Made by a program: the position numbers and the translations under genes. The notes under the pieces were generated by a model. That model was not told the DNA's origin, ran no database searches, and saw nothing but the letters and a program-made list of their open reading frames with translations. Shown here in pieces: positions 16,349 to 25,845 of a stretch of 64,000 nt of DNA. Numbering within the stretch: the stretch's first letter is position 1; each line of letters starts with the position of its first letter. The DNA is from Methanoregulaceae archaeon PtaB.Bin056 (lineage in GTDB: Archaea; Halobacteriota; Methanomicrobia; Methanomicrobiales; Methanospirillaceae): the NCBI GenBank assembly GCA_002067095.1, contig MVQD01000030.1, forward strand, positions 1-64,000, in the 5' to 3' direction.

Positions 16349-17083
16349 TCACTTCTCCTGGATATCTCCAGGAAAAAGAGAGGCCACGGCGGTCTTTATT
16401 ATGTACCGGGGCAGTGGCTCCGACTGCTCCACGTAATAGGCAAAGAGCCGCTCTCCCCACCCAAGGGACTCGGGCGACCTGCTTACCAGGTCGTATACCG
16501 CATCGTAGGTATGTCCGCTCCTGGTAAAAAGCCCAAAAGAGAGGGCCTTGTCGGTTACGGTCAGCCCAATCCTGACCGGTATCCTGCTGACCCTGAACTT
16601 CAGGTTCCGGTATCTCCAGAGGTCTTTTGCCATCTCGAGGTAGGGGCCTTCCAGGAGGGTATGTACCAGGTCCGGGGTGATGATGAGCACCACTTTCGTC
16701 CCCTCGAGTACCTTTTTACCAATGGCTTTGGCGATATCCGGCGTGGAAAAAGAGGATACCCCGTGGATCCACCGTGCCTCCTCAACGATCTGCCGATACT
16801 GCGACCACCCGTGCACGAAATCGCGAGAGATATCACAGGTGAGCTCGGCATGCAGAAGGTCGCCGAGAGAATCGAGTGCATCCTGGGGTACCCCCTCGAG
16901 GGAATGGCTCTCGAAGAAATCGATGAATTTCTCCATGGTCATAGCCATCGTATAGAGATCGCCTATTTCCGGGAGAATCCAAGAATTCCCGCTTTCGCCT
17001 GCATCGGCTGCTGAATTCGTGGCAGCCGAAAGGGACACAGATTCCCGGTGTAACTCCTTCAGGAGGTGTTCCACCCTCTCCAT
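16349..17083 (-). CDS. FilR1-type regulator, effector domain part
   Basis: 244 residues. From about residue 48 on it follows the methanogenesis regulatory protein FilR1 domain (DUF1724): TMEKFIDFFESHSLEGVPQ, then ITPDLVHTLLEGPYLEMA and SFGLFTRSGHTYDAVYDLVS. In most relatives this domain is preceded in the same chain by a winged helix. Here a winged helix is encoded just upstream in another frame (17059-17433), so this is either the second gene of an overlapping pair or the back half of a frameshifted gene. It faces the PAS histidine kinase, and such kinases and FilR proteins are paired in some methanogens. Confidence 0.65.
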   Translation of the reverse strand: MERVEHLLKELHRESVSLSAATNSAADAGESGNSWILPEIGDLYTMAMTMEKFIDFFESHSLEGVPQDALDSLGDLLHAELTCDISRDFVHGWSQYRQIVEEARWIHGVSSFSTPDIAKAIGKKVLEGTKVVLIITPDLVHTLLEGPYLEMAKDLWRYRNLKFRVSRIPVRIGLTVTDKALSFGLFTRSGHTYDAVYDLVSRSPESLGWGERLFAYYVEQSEPLPRYIIKTAVASLFPGDIQEK

Positions 17084-17433
17084 GGTACACTTCCATGGGC
17101 AGGGAGAGGGTTCTTCGGTACGTTCAATCTCCCCACAGAAAAAACCCTGTCTTCACCCATTGCCACCACCACAGCCCTGATCTTTTCAGAAAGAAGCATT
17201 CCAGACCTGGTAAGGCCATAATGTGCTCCCGATTGCTCTGCAAGCCAGCGATGCACGAGACGCCCGACGACAAGGTAAAGCTGAGACGGATCGAGCCAGG
17301 TCGATCGCGCAAGATCGCACAGCGTGGCAGGGCGCTGGTCAAGCACCATGAGAACGGTCATATCTGCCGCGTCAAGGTGTGGTGTGAGGGGGAGCGGGCG
17401 GGGCCCATCCCCTGGAGGCGTCATTTTATCCAT
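17059..17433 (-). CDS. Winged-helix DNA-binding protein, probable N-terminal half of the FilR1-type regulator
   Basis: 124 residues. LDAADMTVLMVLDQRPATLC, LDPSQLYLVVGRLVHRWLAE and YGLTRSGMLLSEKIRAV form an ArsR-like winged helix of the type that precedes FilR1 domains. The last 30 residues (after MGEDRVFSVG) look non-natural for this family. The gene overlaps 16349-17083 by 25 bases in another frame. A run of six A on the plus strand (17139-17144) lies just where the match ends and is a likely slip or mutation point: from there the downstream frame is open into the FilR1 part. Confidence 0.55.
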   Translation of the reverse strand: MDKMTPPGDGPRPLPLTPHLDAADMTVLMVLDQRPATLCDLARSTWLDPSQLYLVVGRLVHRWLAEQSGAHYGLTRSGMLLSEKIRAVVVAMGEDRVFSVGRLNVPKNPLPAHGSVPWRGWNTS

Positions 17434-17649
17434 GGAGTGTGAGGGGATTTCTTACTGGGAGAGATGGAAAGGGGTAGCCTTGCGCACCATATCTCATCAT
17501 CCGGCACCACAGAATGGAATACGATGCATGGAATTGGTGAGATCAGAAAAGTATTAAAGAGTTTTTCTGTGGATTCGTTATCATCTTAAGCGCATGGAGG
17601 CAATATATCATCGAGTATGCAATCTCTCGTCCCCGGGGGTGGTGGGAGG

Positions 17650-18480
17650 ATGAAAGCACTACTGGCAGCAGCACTCCTGGTCTTCTGCATCCTCATTCCC
17701 ACGTGCGCCGACAACCCCGCAGAGGTGGCATTGTCCCTCTCAAAGAGGGCTGATGACCTTGTGATCCAGGAGAGATACATGGAGGCGATCGAACTCTACA
17801 ACGAGGCCATCGCCCTCGATCCCTACAGCAGTGGTACCTGGAACAGGCTTGGAAGGGCAAAGATGAGCGTGGGACGGTATCCCGATGCGGTTGCAGCATT
17901 CCAGAGGGCACTTGAACTCGACCCCTACAACTCGGCGGCATGGAGAAACAAGGGAGATGCCCTTTTTGCCCAGGAAGATTACAATGCGGCAATCGATGCA
18001 TTCGACAGGGCACTGGCCATCAATGCGAATGACCTGTATGCCGTGCTGCAGAAAGGGGTGTGCCTGCAGCTGATGGGAAAGCCCGACCAGGCAATGGCAG
18101 CATACAACGAGGTGGTCCGCCTTGCGGAGAGGGAGGTGAGGCGGAACCCGAACGAAGCGAGATACGATGCGACCCTCTGGACCAACAAGGGAGATGCCCT
18201 CACCAGGCTCGGCCGTTACCACGAGGCGGTCGAGGCATACCGGGAGGCGATATCGATCAATCCCAAGTACGAACGGGCGGTCAAGGGGATCGAGTACGTG
18301 AATGAGACGATTTTCAGGGCAAGGGGGTCACCCGAACTGCTCAATACCCCCATCTACGTGACAGAGACTCCCACCGGAAAGATGCCGGTACCCCTCTCTC
18401 CCCTCTGTGTGCCGCTTGCCATCGGGATCCTTGCTGTCGGATCCTTCCTGGCCTGCAGTCGCCGCCGGATGAACCGCTGA
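17650..18480 (+). CDS. Secreted or membrane-anchored TPR protein
   Basis: 276 residues. A signal sequence (MKALLAAALLVFCILIPTCA) is followed by about five 34-residue TPR units (ERYMEAIELYNEAIALDPYS, VGRYPDAVAAFQRALELDPY, and so on), a linker, and a C-terminal membrane helix (PLCVPLAIGILAVGSFLAC) ending in Arg-rich SRRRMNR. It thus seems displayed on the outer face of the membrane and held at its C end. A TATA element at about 17601-17608 puts transcription start after the earlier ATG at 17617, so ATG at 17650 is chosen. The radical SAM gene follows after 26 bases and may be cotranscribed. Confidence 0.8.
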   Translation: MKALLAAALLVFCILIPTCADNPAEVALSLSKRADDLVIQERYMEAIELYNEAIALDPYSSGTWNRLGRAKMSVGRYPDAVAAFQRALELDPYNSAAWRNKGDALFAQEDYNAAIDAFDRALAINANDLYAVLQKGVCLQLMGKPDQAMAAYNEVVRLAEREVRRNPNEARYDATLWTNKGDALTRLGRYHEAVEAYREAISINPKYERAVKGIEYVNETIFRARGSPELLNTPIYVTETPTGKMPVPLSPLCVPLAIGILAVGSFLACSRRRMNR

Positions 18481-18506
18481 TCATACGATCCCCTCTGATA
18501 TCCACC

Positions 18507-19628
18507 ATGTTCTTTCACCTTATCCTCACTGACGACTGCAACCTCTGCTGCACCTACTGCAGGGGAAAGATCCTCTCGGGCGGGGTCGAGTGGTGCGGGA
18601 GAGACGTGGCGGTGGACGACCAGCTCCCACCCGATCTGCAGATCGACCTCGCTGACCTCTATGCATTCCTTGAAAAGGACCCTGACCCCTGCCTCACGTT
18701 TTACGGCGGGGAACCGCTTCTGAGGCCAGGGCTCATCATGGAGATCATGGACCACGCGCCCCCCTGCAGGTTCATGGTCCAGACCAACGGGCTGCGTCTC
18801 TGCGACCTGCCGCCGGGCTACCTCCGGCGTTTTGAGACTATCCTCGTCTCGCTTGACGGGTGCCCCGGCGTAACAGACAGGCACAGGGGCAGGGGGACCT
18901 ACCGCAAGGTTATGGAGAATATCGGGTTTCTGGAGAGCACGGGGTTCTGTGGGGAACTGATTGCCAGGATGACAGTCGGGGAGGACATGGATATCGCAAA
19001 GGAGGTGCAGTACCTCTCAAAGAACCCTGACCATTCCTTCCGGTCGATCCACTGGCAGCTCGATGCAGAATTCTCCGGAGATGCCGGGGTGCGGGACTTC
19101 CGGAGATGGCTCGACGAGTGCTACAACCCCGGCATACGCCTGCTGATCCATGACTGGGTGGAGAGGATGGCCGCGGGTGAAGGGGTTGCACGCTGGTATC
19201 CGTTCCTGCAGCCCGCATGGGACCTGCTCAGTGAAAGGGAGAGCCGGCTCCGTTGCGGCGCCGGGCACTCGAACTACACCATCATGACCGATGGGCACAT
19301 CGGGCCCTGCCCCGTGATGATCGGGATGACGGAGTATTATGCGGGGCACATCGCACATGCCCACCCCCTCCACCTCCCTCTCATCGGGGTGGAGAGCGAG
19401 TGCACACGCTGCCCGATCAGGGGGTTCTGCGGAGGGAGGTGCCTCTACTCCCAGGTTGTCAGGCCCTGGCCTGAGGAGATGAGAGTCGCAGTGTGCGACT
19501 CGGTCAAAAACCTGCGGGAGGGATTGCTGGCTGCCCTCCCCCGCATCAGGGAGTGCATCAAAGAAGGCCTGGTCCGCGAGGAGGACTTCTCTCATACCCG
19601 CTACAACGGCTGCGAGATCATCCCCTGA
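18507..19628 (+). CDS. SPASM-domain radical SAM enzyme, putative peptide modifier
   Basis: 373 residues. The N terminus has TDDCNLCCTYCRGK with the CxxxCxxC cluster motif, then FYGGEPLL and a LVSLDGCPGVTDRHRG strand. The C-terminal SPASM part carries LRCGAGHSNYTIM, IGPCPVM and CTRCPIRGFCGGRCLYS, enough Cys for two more clusters. This layout is like the methanogen families described as putative peptide-modifying enzymes (the AF1577 and Mhun_1560 types). Unlike classic systems no short precursor peptide gene was found within 500 bases. It lies 26 bases behind the TPR protein gene. Confidence 0.82.
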   Translation: MFFHLILTDDCNLCCTYCRGKILSGGVEWCGRDVAVDDQLPPDLQIDLADLYAFLEKDPDPCLTFYGGEPLLRPGLIMEIMDHAPPCRFMVQTNGLRLCDLPPGYLRRFETILVSLDGCPGVTDRHRGRGTYRKVMENIGFLESTGFCGELIARMTVGEDMDIAKEVQYLSKNPDHSFRSIHWQLDAEFSGDAGVRDFRRWLDECYNPGIRLLIHDWVERMAAGEGVARWYPFLQPAWDLLSERESRLRCGAGHSNYTIMTDGHIGPCPVMIGMTEYYAGHIAHAHPLHLPLIGVESECTRCPIRGFCGGRCLYSQVVRPWPEEMRVAVCDSVKNLREGLLAALPRIRECIKEGLVREEDFSHTRYNGCEIIP

Positions 19629-19638
19629 ACCCCGGCTC

Positions 19639-20118
19639 CTACTTGTGGTACGGGTCGCCTCGGTGGATCCTTGCTGCACGATAGATCTGTTCGAGGATGA
19701 TGAGGCGGACCATCTGGTGGGGAAAGGTCATGCGGGAGAGCGAGACGGTGTGCTGCGCCTCTCTTCTCACCCTCTCCGAGACCCCGAGCGGCCCGCCGAT
19801 GAGGAACGACACGGTGGAGTGTCCGTCCATCAGCCATGCACTGATGCGGTTGGCGAGGTCACTGCTGCTCCAGGGTTCACCTGCGACGTCGAGGAGGACT
19901 ATCACCCCGCTGCCTCGTGCGGCCGAGAGCAGCCGCTCCCCTTCTTTCTCGAGGATTGGAGCATTTCCGCCATGGGGGGATTCGGGGGGGATCTTCTCGT
20001 CGCGCACGTCGATGACCTCTACCCTGAAATAGGGCCTGATCCGCGCCAGGTATTCCCTGATCCCCTCCTGGAGGTAGGCCTCCCTCACCTTCCCAACCCC
20101 TACGATCTGCACCTGCAT
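19639..20118 (-). CDS. rlmH: 23S rRNA pseudouridine methyltransferase RlmH
   Basis: 159-residue SPOUT methyltransferase that N3-methylates pseudouridine 1915 of 23S rRNA in bacteria. MQVQIVGVGKVREAYLQEGI starts the family fold; VIVLLDVAGEPWSS, SFLIGGPLGVSERV and SLSRMTFPHQMVRLIILEQ form the SAM-binding knot. The C-terminal YHK ending matches the family. ATG at 20118 fits the family start. RlmH is patchy in archaea but is found in several methanogens, and the role there is inferred. Confidence 0.93.
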   Translation of the reverse strand: MQVQIVGVGKVREAYLQEGIREYLARIRPYFRVEVIDVRDEKIPPESPHGGNAPILEKEGERLLSAARGSGVIVLLDVAGEPWSSSDLANRISAWLMDGHSTVSFLIGGPLGVSERVRREAQHTVSLSRMTFPHQMVRLIILEQIYRAARIHRGDPYHK

Positions 20119-20421
20119 GGCGGTAAGGTGGGGTGGCAGATGACGTGAAGCGATCGGCCCCCTCACCGGTCACTTTCACCCTCCACGGCTGGTCCTTATA
20201 TCCACCCATTGCAGATGCTGTGACGAGGAGGCACTCTGAGCCTCCCTCTGCAACCCTCAAAAAAACCCCAGGGATATCAGAGGAACCCGGCAACTCCCCA
20301 TTGCTCTTTTCGGGTTCTCTCTTTTAAACCCCCGCCAGCAGTGCGGCCATACCTTCAGGCAGATCACGGCCTGCGGCGGCAGAGGCGTGATGGTGGACCA
20401 TGAGAGAGATATCGAGCGCCT
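20119..20421. other. Gene-free stretch between rlmH and sepS
   Basis: I see no convincing gene here. A TATA-like element for rlmH (CTTATATCC region, about 20195-20203 read on the minus strand as GGATATAAG) is the only clear signal. Confidence 0.5.
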
Positions 20422-22014
20422 TTAAGCCCCGGGTTCCGGCACTTCTGACCGGACCGAGAGAAAGACCGGGCCCCTGACGTCCACCTTCTTCTTCTGGTCG
20501 GTGATGAACCGCATCGCATATTCTGCGATCCGCAGGTTGATGTCGCTTGGGAGCTTGGCCATCTTCACCTGGACATGCGCACCCCGCCTGCACCGTGCCG
20601 CCTCCTCGACGCGGGAGGCCGCGAGTGCACTGACCGCGTCGAGGTAGGATATCCCGGCAGGCGTCCCTTCCTGCCTGACCGTTGCCCATTGAGGGGTATC
20701 TGGGACCCCGAGCACGGAACCCTGGTAGACGAAGACCTCGTTGCCGCATGCCGGACCGCACAGTTTCGCACCGCTCTCCTGCTCTTCAACCGTCACCCTG
20801 ACCTCAACCCCGTGAAGGAGTCCTTCATAGGCGACAAAAGCGCAGGGACCCATCTCCGCGGCATGCGCTCTCGCGGTGCGGGCGATCGCGTGGGCAAGCG
20901 CCCGACCCTCGGGCGAGACCGGCTCCTCGCGAAGGAAGACTGCTCCGGCAATCTCGAAGTCGGTGAGCGGCTGCGGGTGGAACTGGGGATAGGTGAGCTG
21001 CCGGATGTCCTGGGAGTTGTACGCGATCATCGCGAGGCGCTCCACACCGAGGCCAAGGTTCATCACCGGGACGCCGATCCCGTATTCCCCGAGCGCGGAT
21101 GGAGAATACATCCCAAAGGTTGCCACCTCCACCCATTCGTGGACCGGGTGGCGGGCATATACCTCGGTCTGCGAGTCGGGCATGTAGTACTTGGAGCGCT
21201 TTTCATCAGGGCGGAAACGGAAGTCGGTGTACCCGAATGCAGAGAGGAGTGCCTGGGAGACCGCCTTTCCCTCCTCGTTCGTGACGTCCTCACCGGCGAT
21301 CACGCAGGAGGCGGAGTGGTAACTCATCAGGCGGGTGGGCCCCTCCTCCTGCTCGCGGCGGAAGCAGCGATCGACTGAGAAGAGCTTCAGGGGAAGGGGA
21401 GACTTCTCCCATACAGCAGAGAGGGTGAGGAACCACCCGCTCGTCATGTGGCTGCGCAGCGTGCTCCGGGATGACCGGGGGACGAGCTCGCGGAAGGCAG
21501 AGAAGACCTTCTCGTAGATCTCGACAGTCTGCCCGTCATCAATTCCGAGTGCTTCTGAAGTTGCATGGACCAGGTCGTCGCCGTCAATCGCAGACTTCTT
21601 GTACTGCTGCAGGATCTCCCGGAGCCGCTCCTCGGAAGAAGGCTCGACGGCTCTGCCCGTGATGCGGCTGATCCCTTCCAGCTCCTCGCGGCCGATCCCC
21701 TGGTTGGGCCGGTCGAGCCCCCCGAGGTAGAAGACCCTGTCGAGAACCGCGCGTGCCTCAGGCCCGAACTGCCGATACACGTCCTGCTCATCGATGATGA
21801 CGGGATTGCAGGCCTCGGTGAACCCGAGGGAGAGGTACGTCTCCCTGAGACGGTTCACCATCTCGCAGACAGGGTGCGCGGCGGCACGGTGGTAAGAACG
21901 CCTCGGGTAACGGTCGTTGAACGCAGGTGGCGAAAGGACGGAGGGCCCCTCGTGCCAGGCGCGCTCGAAATGCTCGCGGGATTTTTTCTTATACTCCTCG
22001 GGGTCGAACCTCAT
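20422..22014 (-). CDS. sepS: O-phosphoserine--tRNA(Cys) ligase SepRS
   Basis: 530-residue class II synthetase that loads O-phosphoserine on tRNA-Cys; SepCysS then converts it to Cys-tRNA. Typical segments are [36 protein letters not shown] (motif 2 region), [15 protein letters not shown] and [20 protein letters not shown] (motif 3). This route is nearly confined to methanogens and Archaeoglobus. ATG at 22014 matches the family start, and its 5' end overlaps the taw1 stop by 4 bases, so sepS, taw1 and argS form one leftward run. Confidence 0.95.
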   Translation of the reverse strand: MRFDPEEYKKKSREHFERAWHEGPSVLSPPAFNDRYPRRSYHRAAAHPVCEMVNRLRETYLSLGFTEACNPVIIDEQDVYRQFGPEARAVLDRVFYLGGLDRPNQGIGREELEGISRITGRAVEPSSEERLREILQQYKKSAIDGDDLVHATSEALGIDDGQTVEIYEKVFSAFRELVPRSSRSTLRSHMTSGWFLTLSAVWEKSPLPLKLFSVDRCFRREQEEGPTRLMSYHSASCVIAGEDVTNEEGKAVSQALLSAFGYTDFRFRPDEKRSKYYMPDSQTEVYARHPVHEWVEVATFGMYSPSALGEYGIGVPVMNLGLGVERLAMIAYNSQDIRQLTYPQFHPQPLTDFEIAGAVFLREEPVSPEGRALAHAIARTARAHAAEMGPCAFVAYEGLLHGVEVRVTVEEQESGAKLCGPACGNEVFVYQGSVLGVPDTPQWATVRQEGTPAGISYLDAVSALAASRVEEAARCRRGAHVQVKMAKLPSDINLRIAEYAMRFITDQKKKVDVRGPVFLSVRSEVPEPGA

Positions 22015-22904
22015 TGCACCCTCCCCATGCAGACCACCCGGCTTGCGGGATTCTCGTCCCGGACCTCGTAGTCGCATGCTGCGGCAATGTTCTCGGCAAA
22101 TTCCTTCACGTGGGCAAAGCTCGGCATATTCCCTCTTTCCAATCTCTTTCTACTGTATCCGAGAAACATATATCCCTTCACTTCAACGAAAGTCGCCCCG
22201 GAGTCCTGGATCATCCGCGCATACGCGCCGGGGGAGAAGTCGTTGTGCCCCTTCACGAGTGTGATGCGGATCGCCGAGCGGCGCGTTCCCAGGAGAGAGA
22301 GGCTCTCCTGGACAGCTTCCCAGGTGTCTTCGAGAGGCCGGCACACCTTCCGGTACGTCCCGGCGTCGGGCGCGGTGAGCGAGACGTAGGTCTGGAACGG
22401 CCTGCAGCGTGCAACGACATCGGGCCTGGTACCGTTGGTGACCAGGAACGTCGAGAACCCCTCGCGGGAGAAGAGGTCGATGAGCTCGGGAAGGTGAGGG
22501 TAGAGCGTCGGCTCGCCTGAGAGGGATATTGCCACGTGCTTTGGATCGAGGGCTTCTGCAAACCGTTCCGGGGTGACATAGGGCGATGGCTTGTACCCGG
22601 AGAGCGCCTTCTTCTGGAGCGCCGCAACACGCGCGAGGATCTCCCCCGGCAGGAGGTCTCTTTCCCCTGGATACTCGTGCTCGAATGACCTCCAGCAGAA
22701 GAGGCACCGCTGGTTGCACCGGAGTGTCGGGGTCATCTGGACGCAGCGATGGCTTGAAATCCCGTAGAACTGGTGCTTGTAGCACATCTCGCCTCCACGA
22801 AGGGCCCTCTTGCACCAGAGACAGGGCTTCAGGGCAGCCGAAGATTCCGGCGAGAAGAACTGGTATCCCTGGCGGCGCAGGGCATCACATGGTCCTGAGT
22901 GCAT
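22011..22904 (-). CDS. taw1: tRNA 4-demethylwyosine synthase Taw1
   Basis: 297-residue radical SAM enzyme that builds the tricyclic base imG-14 from m1G37 of tRNA-Phe with pyruvate. The extra cluster Cys residues appear at [10 protein letters not shown] and [10 protein letters not shown], and the radical SAM motif is [27 protein letters not shown] and [13 protein letters not shown] follow the archaeal TYW1 pattern; the flavodoxin domain of the eukaryotic enzyme is absent, as usual in archaea. The chosen ATG at 22904 lies inside the argS end (20-base overlap). Confidence 0.94.
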   Translation of the reverse strand: MHSGPCDALRRQGYQFFSPESSAALKPCLWCKRALRGGEMCYKHQFYGISSHRCVQMTPTLRCNQRCLFCWRSFEHEYPGERDLLPGEILARVAALQKKALSGYKPSPYVTPERFAEALDPKHVAISLSGEPTLYPHLPELIDLFSREGFSTFLVTNGTRPDVVARCRPFQTYVSLTAPDAGTYRKVCRPLEDTWEAVQESLSLLGTRRSAIRITLVKGHNDFSPGAYARMIQDSGATFVEVKGYMFLGYSRKRLERGNMPSFAHVKEFAENIAAACDYEVRDENPASRVVCMGRVQ

Positions 22905-24549
22905 CGATGCCCAGCGTCTGCAGCGCCTCTGCAAGGGTATTCTGGGTTGCCCTCACGAGCGTCAGCCGGGACCGCCGCGTCATGCCCTCGCTTTTCAGCA
23001 CCGGCTCGAAGTGGTAGAATGCATTGAAGAGGTCGGCAAGTTCCCTTGCGTACGCCGCAAGGAGGTGCGGTTTCAGGTCGCGGACCACACTCTCGATGAC
23101 CACCGGGAACCGGATGATATGCCTCGCGAGCGCCATCTCGTGCTCGTTCTCGAGCCTGACGCATTCCTCGAACTCCCCTGCCTTCTCGAGGATGCTGCAG
23201 GCCCGGGCATGGGCGTACTGGATGTAGGGGCCGCTCTGGCGCTCGAAGTCAAGCGCTTCCTTCCAGTCAAAGACCGTGCTCTTTTCAGGGGATATCCTGA
23301 CAATATCGTACCGGATGGCGGCAAGGGCTACTGATCTGGCGATGGCATGCCGCTCGGACTCCGGCAGTTCGGGCCTCCGGGAGGTCACCTCCTCCATTGC
23401 CCGCCTCTCCACCTCGTCCAGGAGCTCGTCGGCGGAGACGAATTTTCCGGCACGCGTGCTCATCGACCCTTCGGGGAGGGATACGAACTCGAAGTGGACG
23501 ATCTCGGGTGCTTTCTCTCCGAGGAGACGGAGTGTTGCGATCAGCTGCGCCCCGATCAGCTTGTGGTCAGCCCCGAGGACGTCGATCACCCGGTCGAAGT
23601 TCCTGCCCTTCCAGGTGTGGTAGGCGAGGTCGCGGGCGGCGTAGACCGAGGTCCCGTCGCTCCTCCGGAGCACGTACTCCTTCTCGAAGCCCGAGGCAGA
23701 GAGGTCGAGCCAGAGCCTGCCGTCTTCATGGCACTCCTCCATGTGGGAGATCTTGGCCAGTACCCTTGCGGTATCGCCGTTCCTGATGAAGTCGCTCTCC
23801 CACACGAACCGGTCGTGGCGGGCGCCAAGACGCTGAAGGGTCACCCTGAACCCCTCCAGGCACAGAGTGACGGCATTCCTGAAGAGAGCGACCGTCGCCT
23901 GGTCCCCCTTCTCGACCAGCTGCATCAGGCGGTCAACCTCGGCGACGGATTCAGGCTTCGCTTCAAGCGCCCTGTTGGCCGCAATATAGACCCTCGCCAC
24001 CTGGTGGTCCCCTTTCTCCCCCTGGACCGGAGTGTCTTTGAGGGTGGAAAAGCCCCATACCACGATGGCGATCTGGCGTCCCATGTCGTTGACGTAGTAC
24101 TGGACCTCGAGGGGATACCCGGCCTTCCGGAAACTCCTGGCAAGTGTGTCCCCGAGGATAGTGTTCCTGATGTGCCCGACATGAAGGGGACCGTTCGGGT
24201 TGGCGCTTGTGTGCTCGAGGACGACCCGTTCTTCCCTGCGCGGGAGCGTCCCGTAGCCTGGGCGGGTGGCTTCCTGGAGCGACCGTTCGATGACAGCCCT
24301 GCTGAAATGGAAGTTCAGGTAGGGGCCAAGGGCCTCCACCGTGATCTCCGTGAAGTCTTTTCGCTTCGCAAGCACCGCCGCAAGCTCCCGGGCGATCTCC
24401 GCCGGAGCTTTTCTCTCCTGTTTCGCGAGCCCGAATGCGACGGTGCTCGCGAGGTCGGCGTGTGCACCCCCTTCCACCAGGAACACCTCGTCCCGGCCGG
24501 TCGCCTCCCTGAGAGCATCCTCGATGGTATGGTAAAGCGCAGAAAGCAT
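22885..24549 (-). CDS. argS: Arginyl-tRNA synthetase
   Basis: 554-residue class I synthetase. The HIGH-type motif is HVGHIRNTILGDTLAR and the KMSKS position is taken by SMSTRAGKFVSADEL, as in many archaeal ArgRS. The N-terminal Add-1 domain (EDALREATGRDEVFLVEGG) and the C-terminal anticodon domain (ending GIDALRTM) are complete. It starts 3 bases after the aRF1 stop and overlaps taw1, so aRF1-argS-taw1-sepS appear to be one translation operon. Confidence 0.96.
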   Translation of the reverse strand: MLSALYHTIEDALREATGRDEVFLVEGGAHADLASTVAFGLAKQERKAPAEIARELAAVLAKRKDFTEITVEALGPYLNFHFSRAVIERSLQEATRPGYGTLPRREERVVLEHTSANPNGPLHVGHIRNTILGDTLARSFRKAGYPLEVQYYVNDMGRQIAIVVWGFSTLKDTPVQGEKGDHQVARVYIAANRALEAKPESVAEVDRLMQLVEKGDQATVALFRNAVTLCLEGFRVTLQRLGARHDRFVWESDFIRNGDTARVLAKISHMEECHEDGRLWLDLSASGFEKEYVLRRSDGTSVYAARDLAYHTWKGRNFDRVIDVLGADHKLIGAQLIATLRLLGEKAPEIVHFEFVSLPEGSMSTRAGKFVSADELLDEVERRAMEEVTSRRPELPESERHAIARSVALAAIRYDIVRISPEKSTVFDWKEALDFERQSGPYIQYAHARACSILEKAGEFEECVRLENEHEMALARHIIRFPVVIESVVRDLKPHLLAAYARELADLFNAFYHFEPVLKSEGMTRRSRLTLVRATQNTLAEALQTLGIDALRTM

Positions 24550-24552
24550 GGT

Positions 24553-25845
24553 TCAGTACCCCGTCCGGTAGCGGAGGATGGCTGCGATTCCTCCGAATGC
24601 GGTATAGAGGATCGAGCCCTCCTCGAAATCGTCAGAGATGATCTCCACCCTCGTGCTGGTCTGGTCGGCGAGCCGCGTCAGTTCCTCTATGATGTCGACT
24701 TCCTGGTCCACGACGAGGGGCCCGCTGCACTTCCGGCATGCCTGGGAGGAGAGGATGTCCTGCACGGTCTTTCCCGGCTCGAGCTGGATGGTCCGCTCCT
24801 CGGAGTGGCCGCAGGCCTGGCACCTGACGCTGACCCTCGACTTCCGGAGAGATGCGGAGAGGAGGAGGATGTCCACGGAACCGACGTCCAGGTTCTTCCT
24901 GATGCTCTCTTCGCCGTATGCGGCAAGGCCGTTCTCCCTGACAAGTTCTTTTAAGAACCGGTTCATGAACTCCTTCTCCTTGATCACCTCCATCCCCTTC
25001 AGTGCGTCTTTTGCGGCGTCGACAAGCTCTGAAAGACCGCTCTCGTTGGTGTAGGCAACATCAAAGAGGCCGATGATCCGCTTCTGGATCTCGTGGTGGA
25101 GGTACTGGCCCGCCTCAAATTCCTCCTTCGTGGGGCTCGGGCCCCCGATGAGAACGCCCTTGAAGCGCTCGAAAAAGTCCTTCTCGGCGAGGAAAATGTC
25201 GCTTGCCCGCTCGCCGATCTTCGTGTAGAATTCGTTGATGGCGATCTCGCGCAGCCGCGCGAAACGGACGCTTGACTGTCCTCCCTTCCTCTGCTTACCA
25301 GGCACCGTGGAGGTGATGCCACCGACCGGCTCGATGCGGTTGCCGCGCAAAAACCCCCAGTACGCCTCGCGCCTGTCGAGCACGAGGAGCCCGTACACGC
25401 TCTTTTCCTCGAGCATCTGTTTGAGCGGCTCGAGTTCGAAGTTCGAGCTGCACCGGTACATGTAGAGGTTCAGGGGCTCAGGCGGCTCTATGATGGTGCA
25501 TTCAAGGTCGGTCCGGTCCCCCTGCAGCTGGACGGTCCCGCAGAAGACCGCCATGCCATGGGGCGGCGGGTTCTTGTAGTACTTGAGCCGCGAGAGGATT
25601 GAGGATATGGCGCTCTGGACGTTGGTCCGGGTCTGCTTGCTCTTGATGTTCGCGCACTGGCCAAACTCGTCTCTGAGCTGCGCGGTCACGTCGTGGATCT
25701 GCTTATCAGGCGGTATGTAGAGCGAGATGAGCTCGGTTCCGCTCCCCTGCTTTGCCATGAGCCGCTCGAGTGTCTTCTTGAACTCGTAGCGCCTCCGGCC
25801 CTCGTCCATCTCCTGCGACCCGGCCATCTCCTTCTCTGTGGACAT
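24553..25845 (-). CDS. prf1: Peptide chain release factor aRF1
   Basis: 430 residues. NIKSKQTRTNVQS carries the stop-codon reading NIKS motif, YRCSSNFELEPL the YxCxxxF motif, and GKQRKGGQSSVRFARL the catalytic GGQ loop. The C-terminal part has a mini-zinc region (RCQACGHSEE and ACRKCSGPL), usual for archaeal RF1. It reads all three stops and releases the peptide. Nearby in-frame ATG codons (MAGSQ, MDEGRRR) make the exact start uncertain by up to 12 residues. Confidence 0.96.
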   Translation of the reverse strand: MSTEKEMAGSQEMDEGRRRYEFKKTLERLMAKQGSGTELISLYIPPDKQIHDVTAQLRDEFGQCANIKSKQTRTNVQSAISSILSRLKYYKNPPPHGMAVFCGTVQLQGDRTDLECTIIEPPEPLNLYMYRCSSNFELEPLKQMLEEKSVYGLLVLDRREAYWGFLRGNRIEPVGGITSTVPGKQRKGGQSSVRFARLREIAINEFYTKIGERASDIFLAEKDFFERFKGVLIGGPSPTKEEFEAGQYLHHEIQKRIIGLFDVAYTNESGLSELVDAAKDALKGMEVIKEKEFMNRFLKELVRENGLAAYGEESIRKNLDVGSVDILLLSASLRKSRVSVRCQACGHSEERTIQLEPGKTVQDILSSQACRKCSGPLVVDQEVDIIEELTRLADQTSTRVEIISDDFEEGSILYTAFGGIAAILRYRTGY

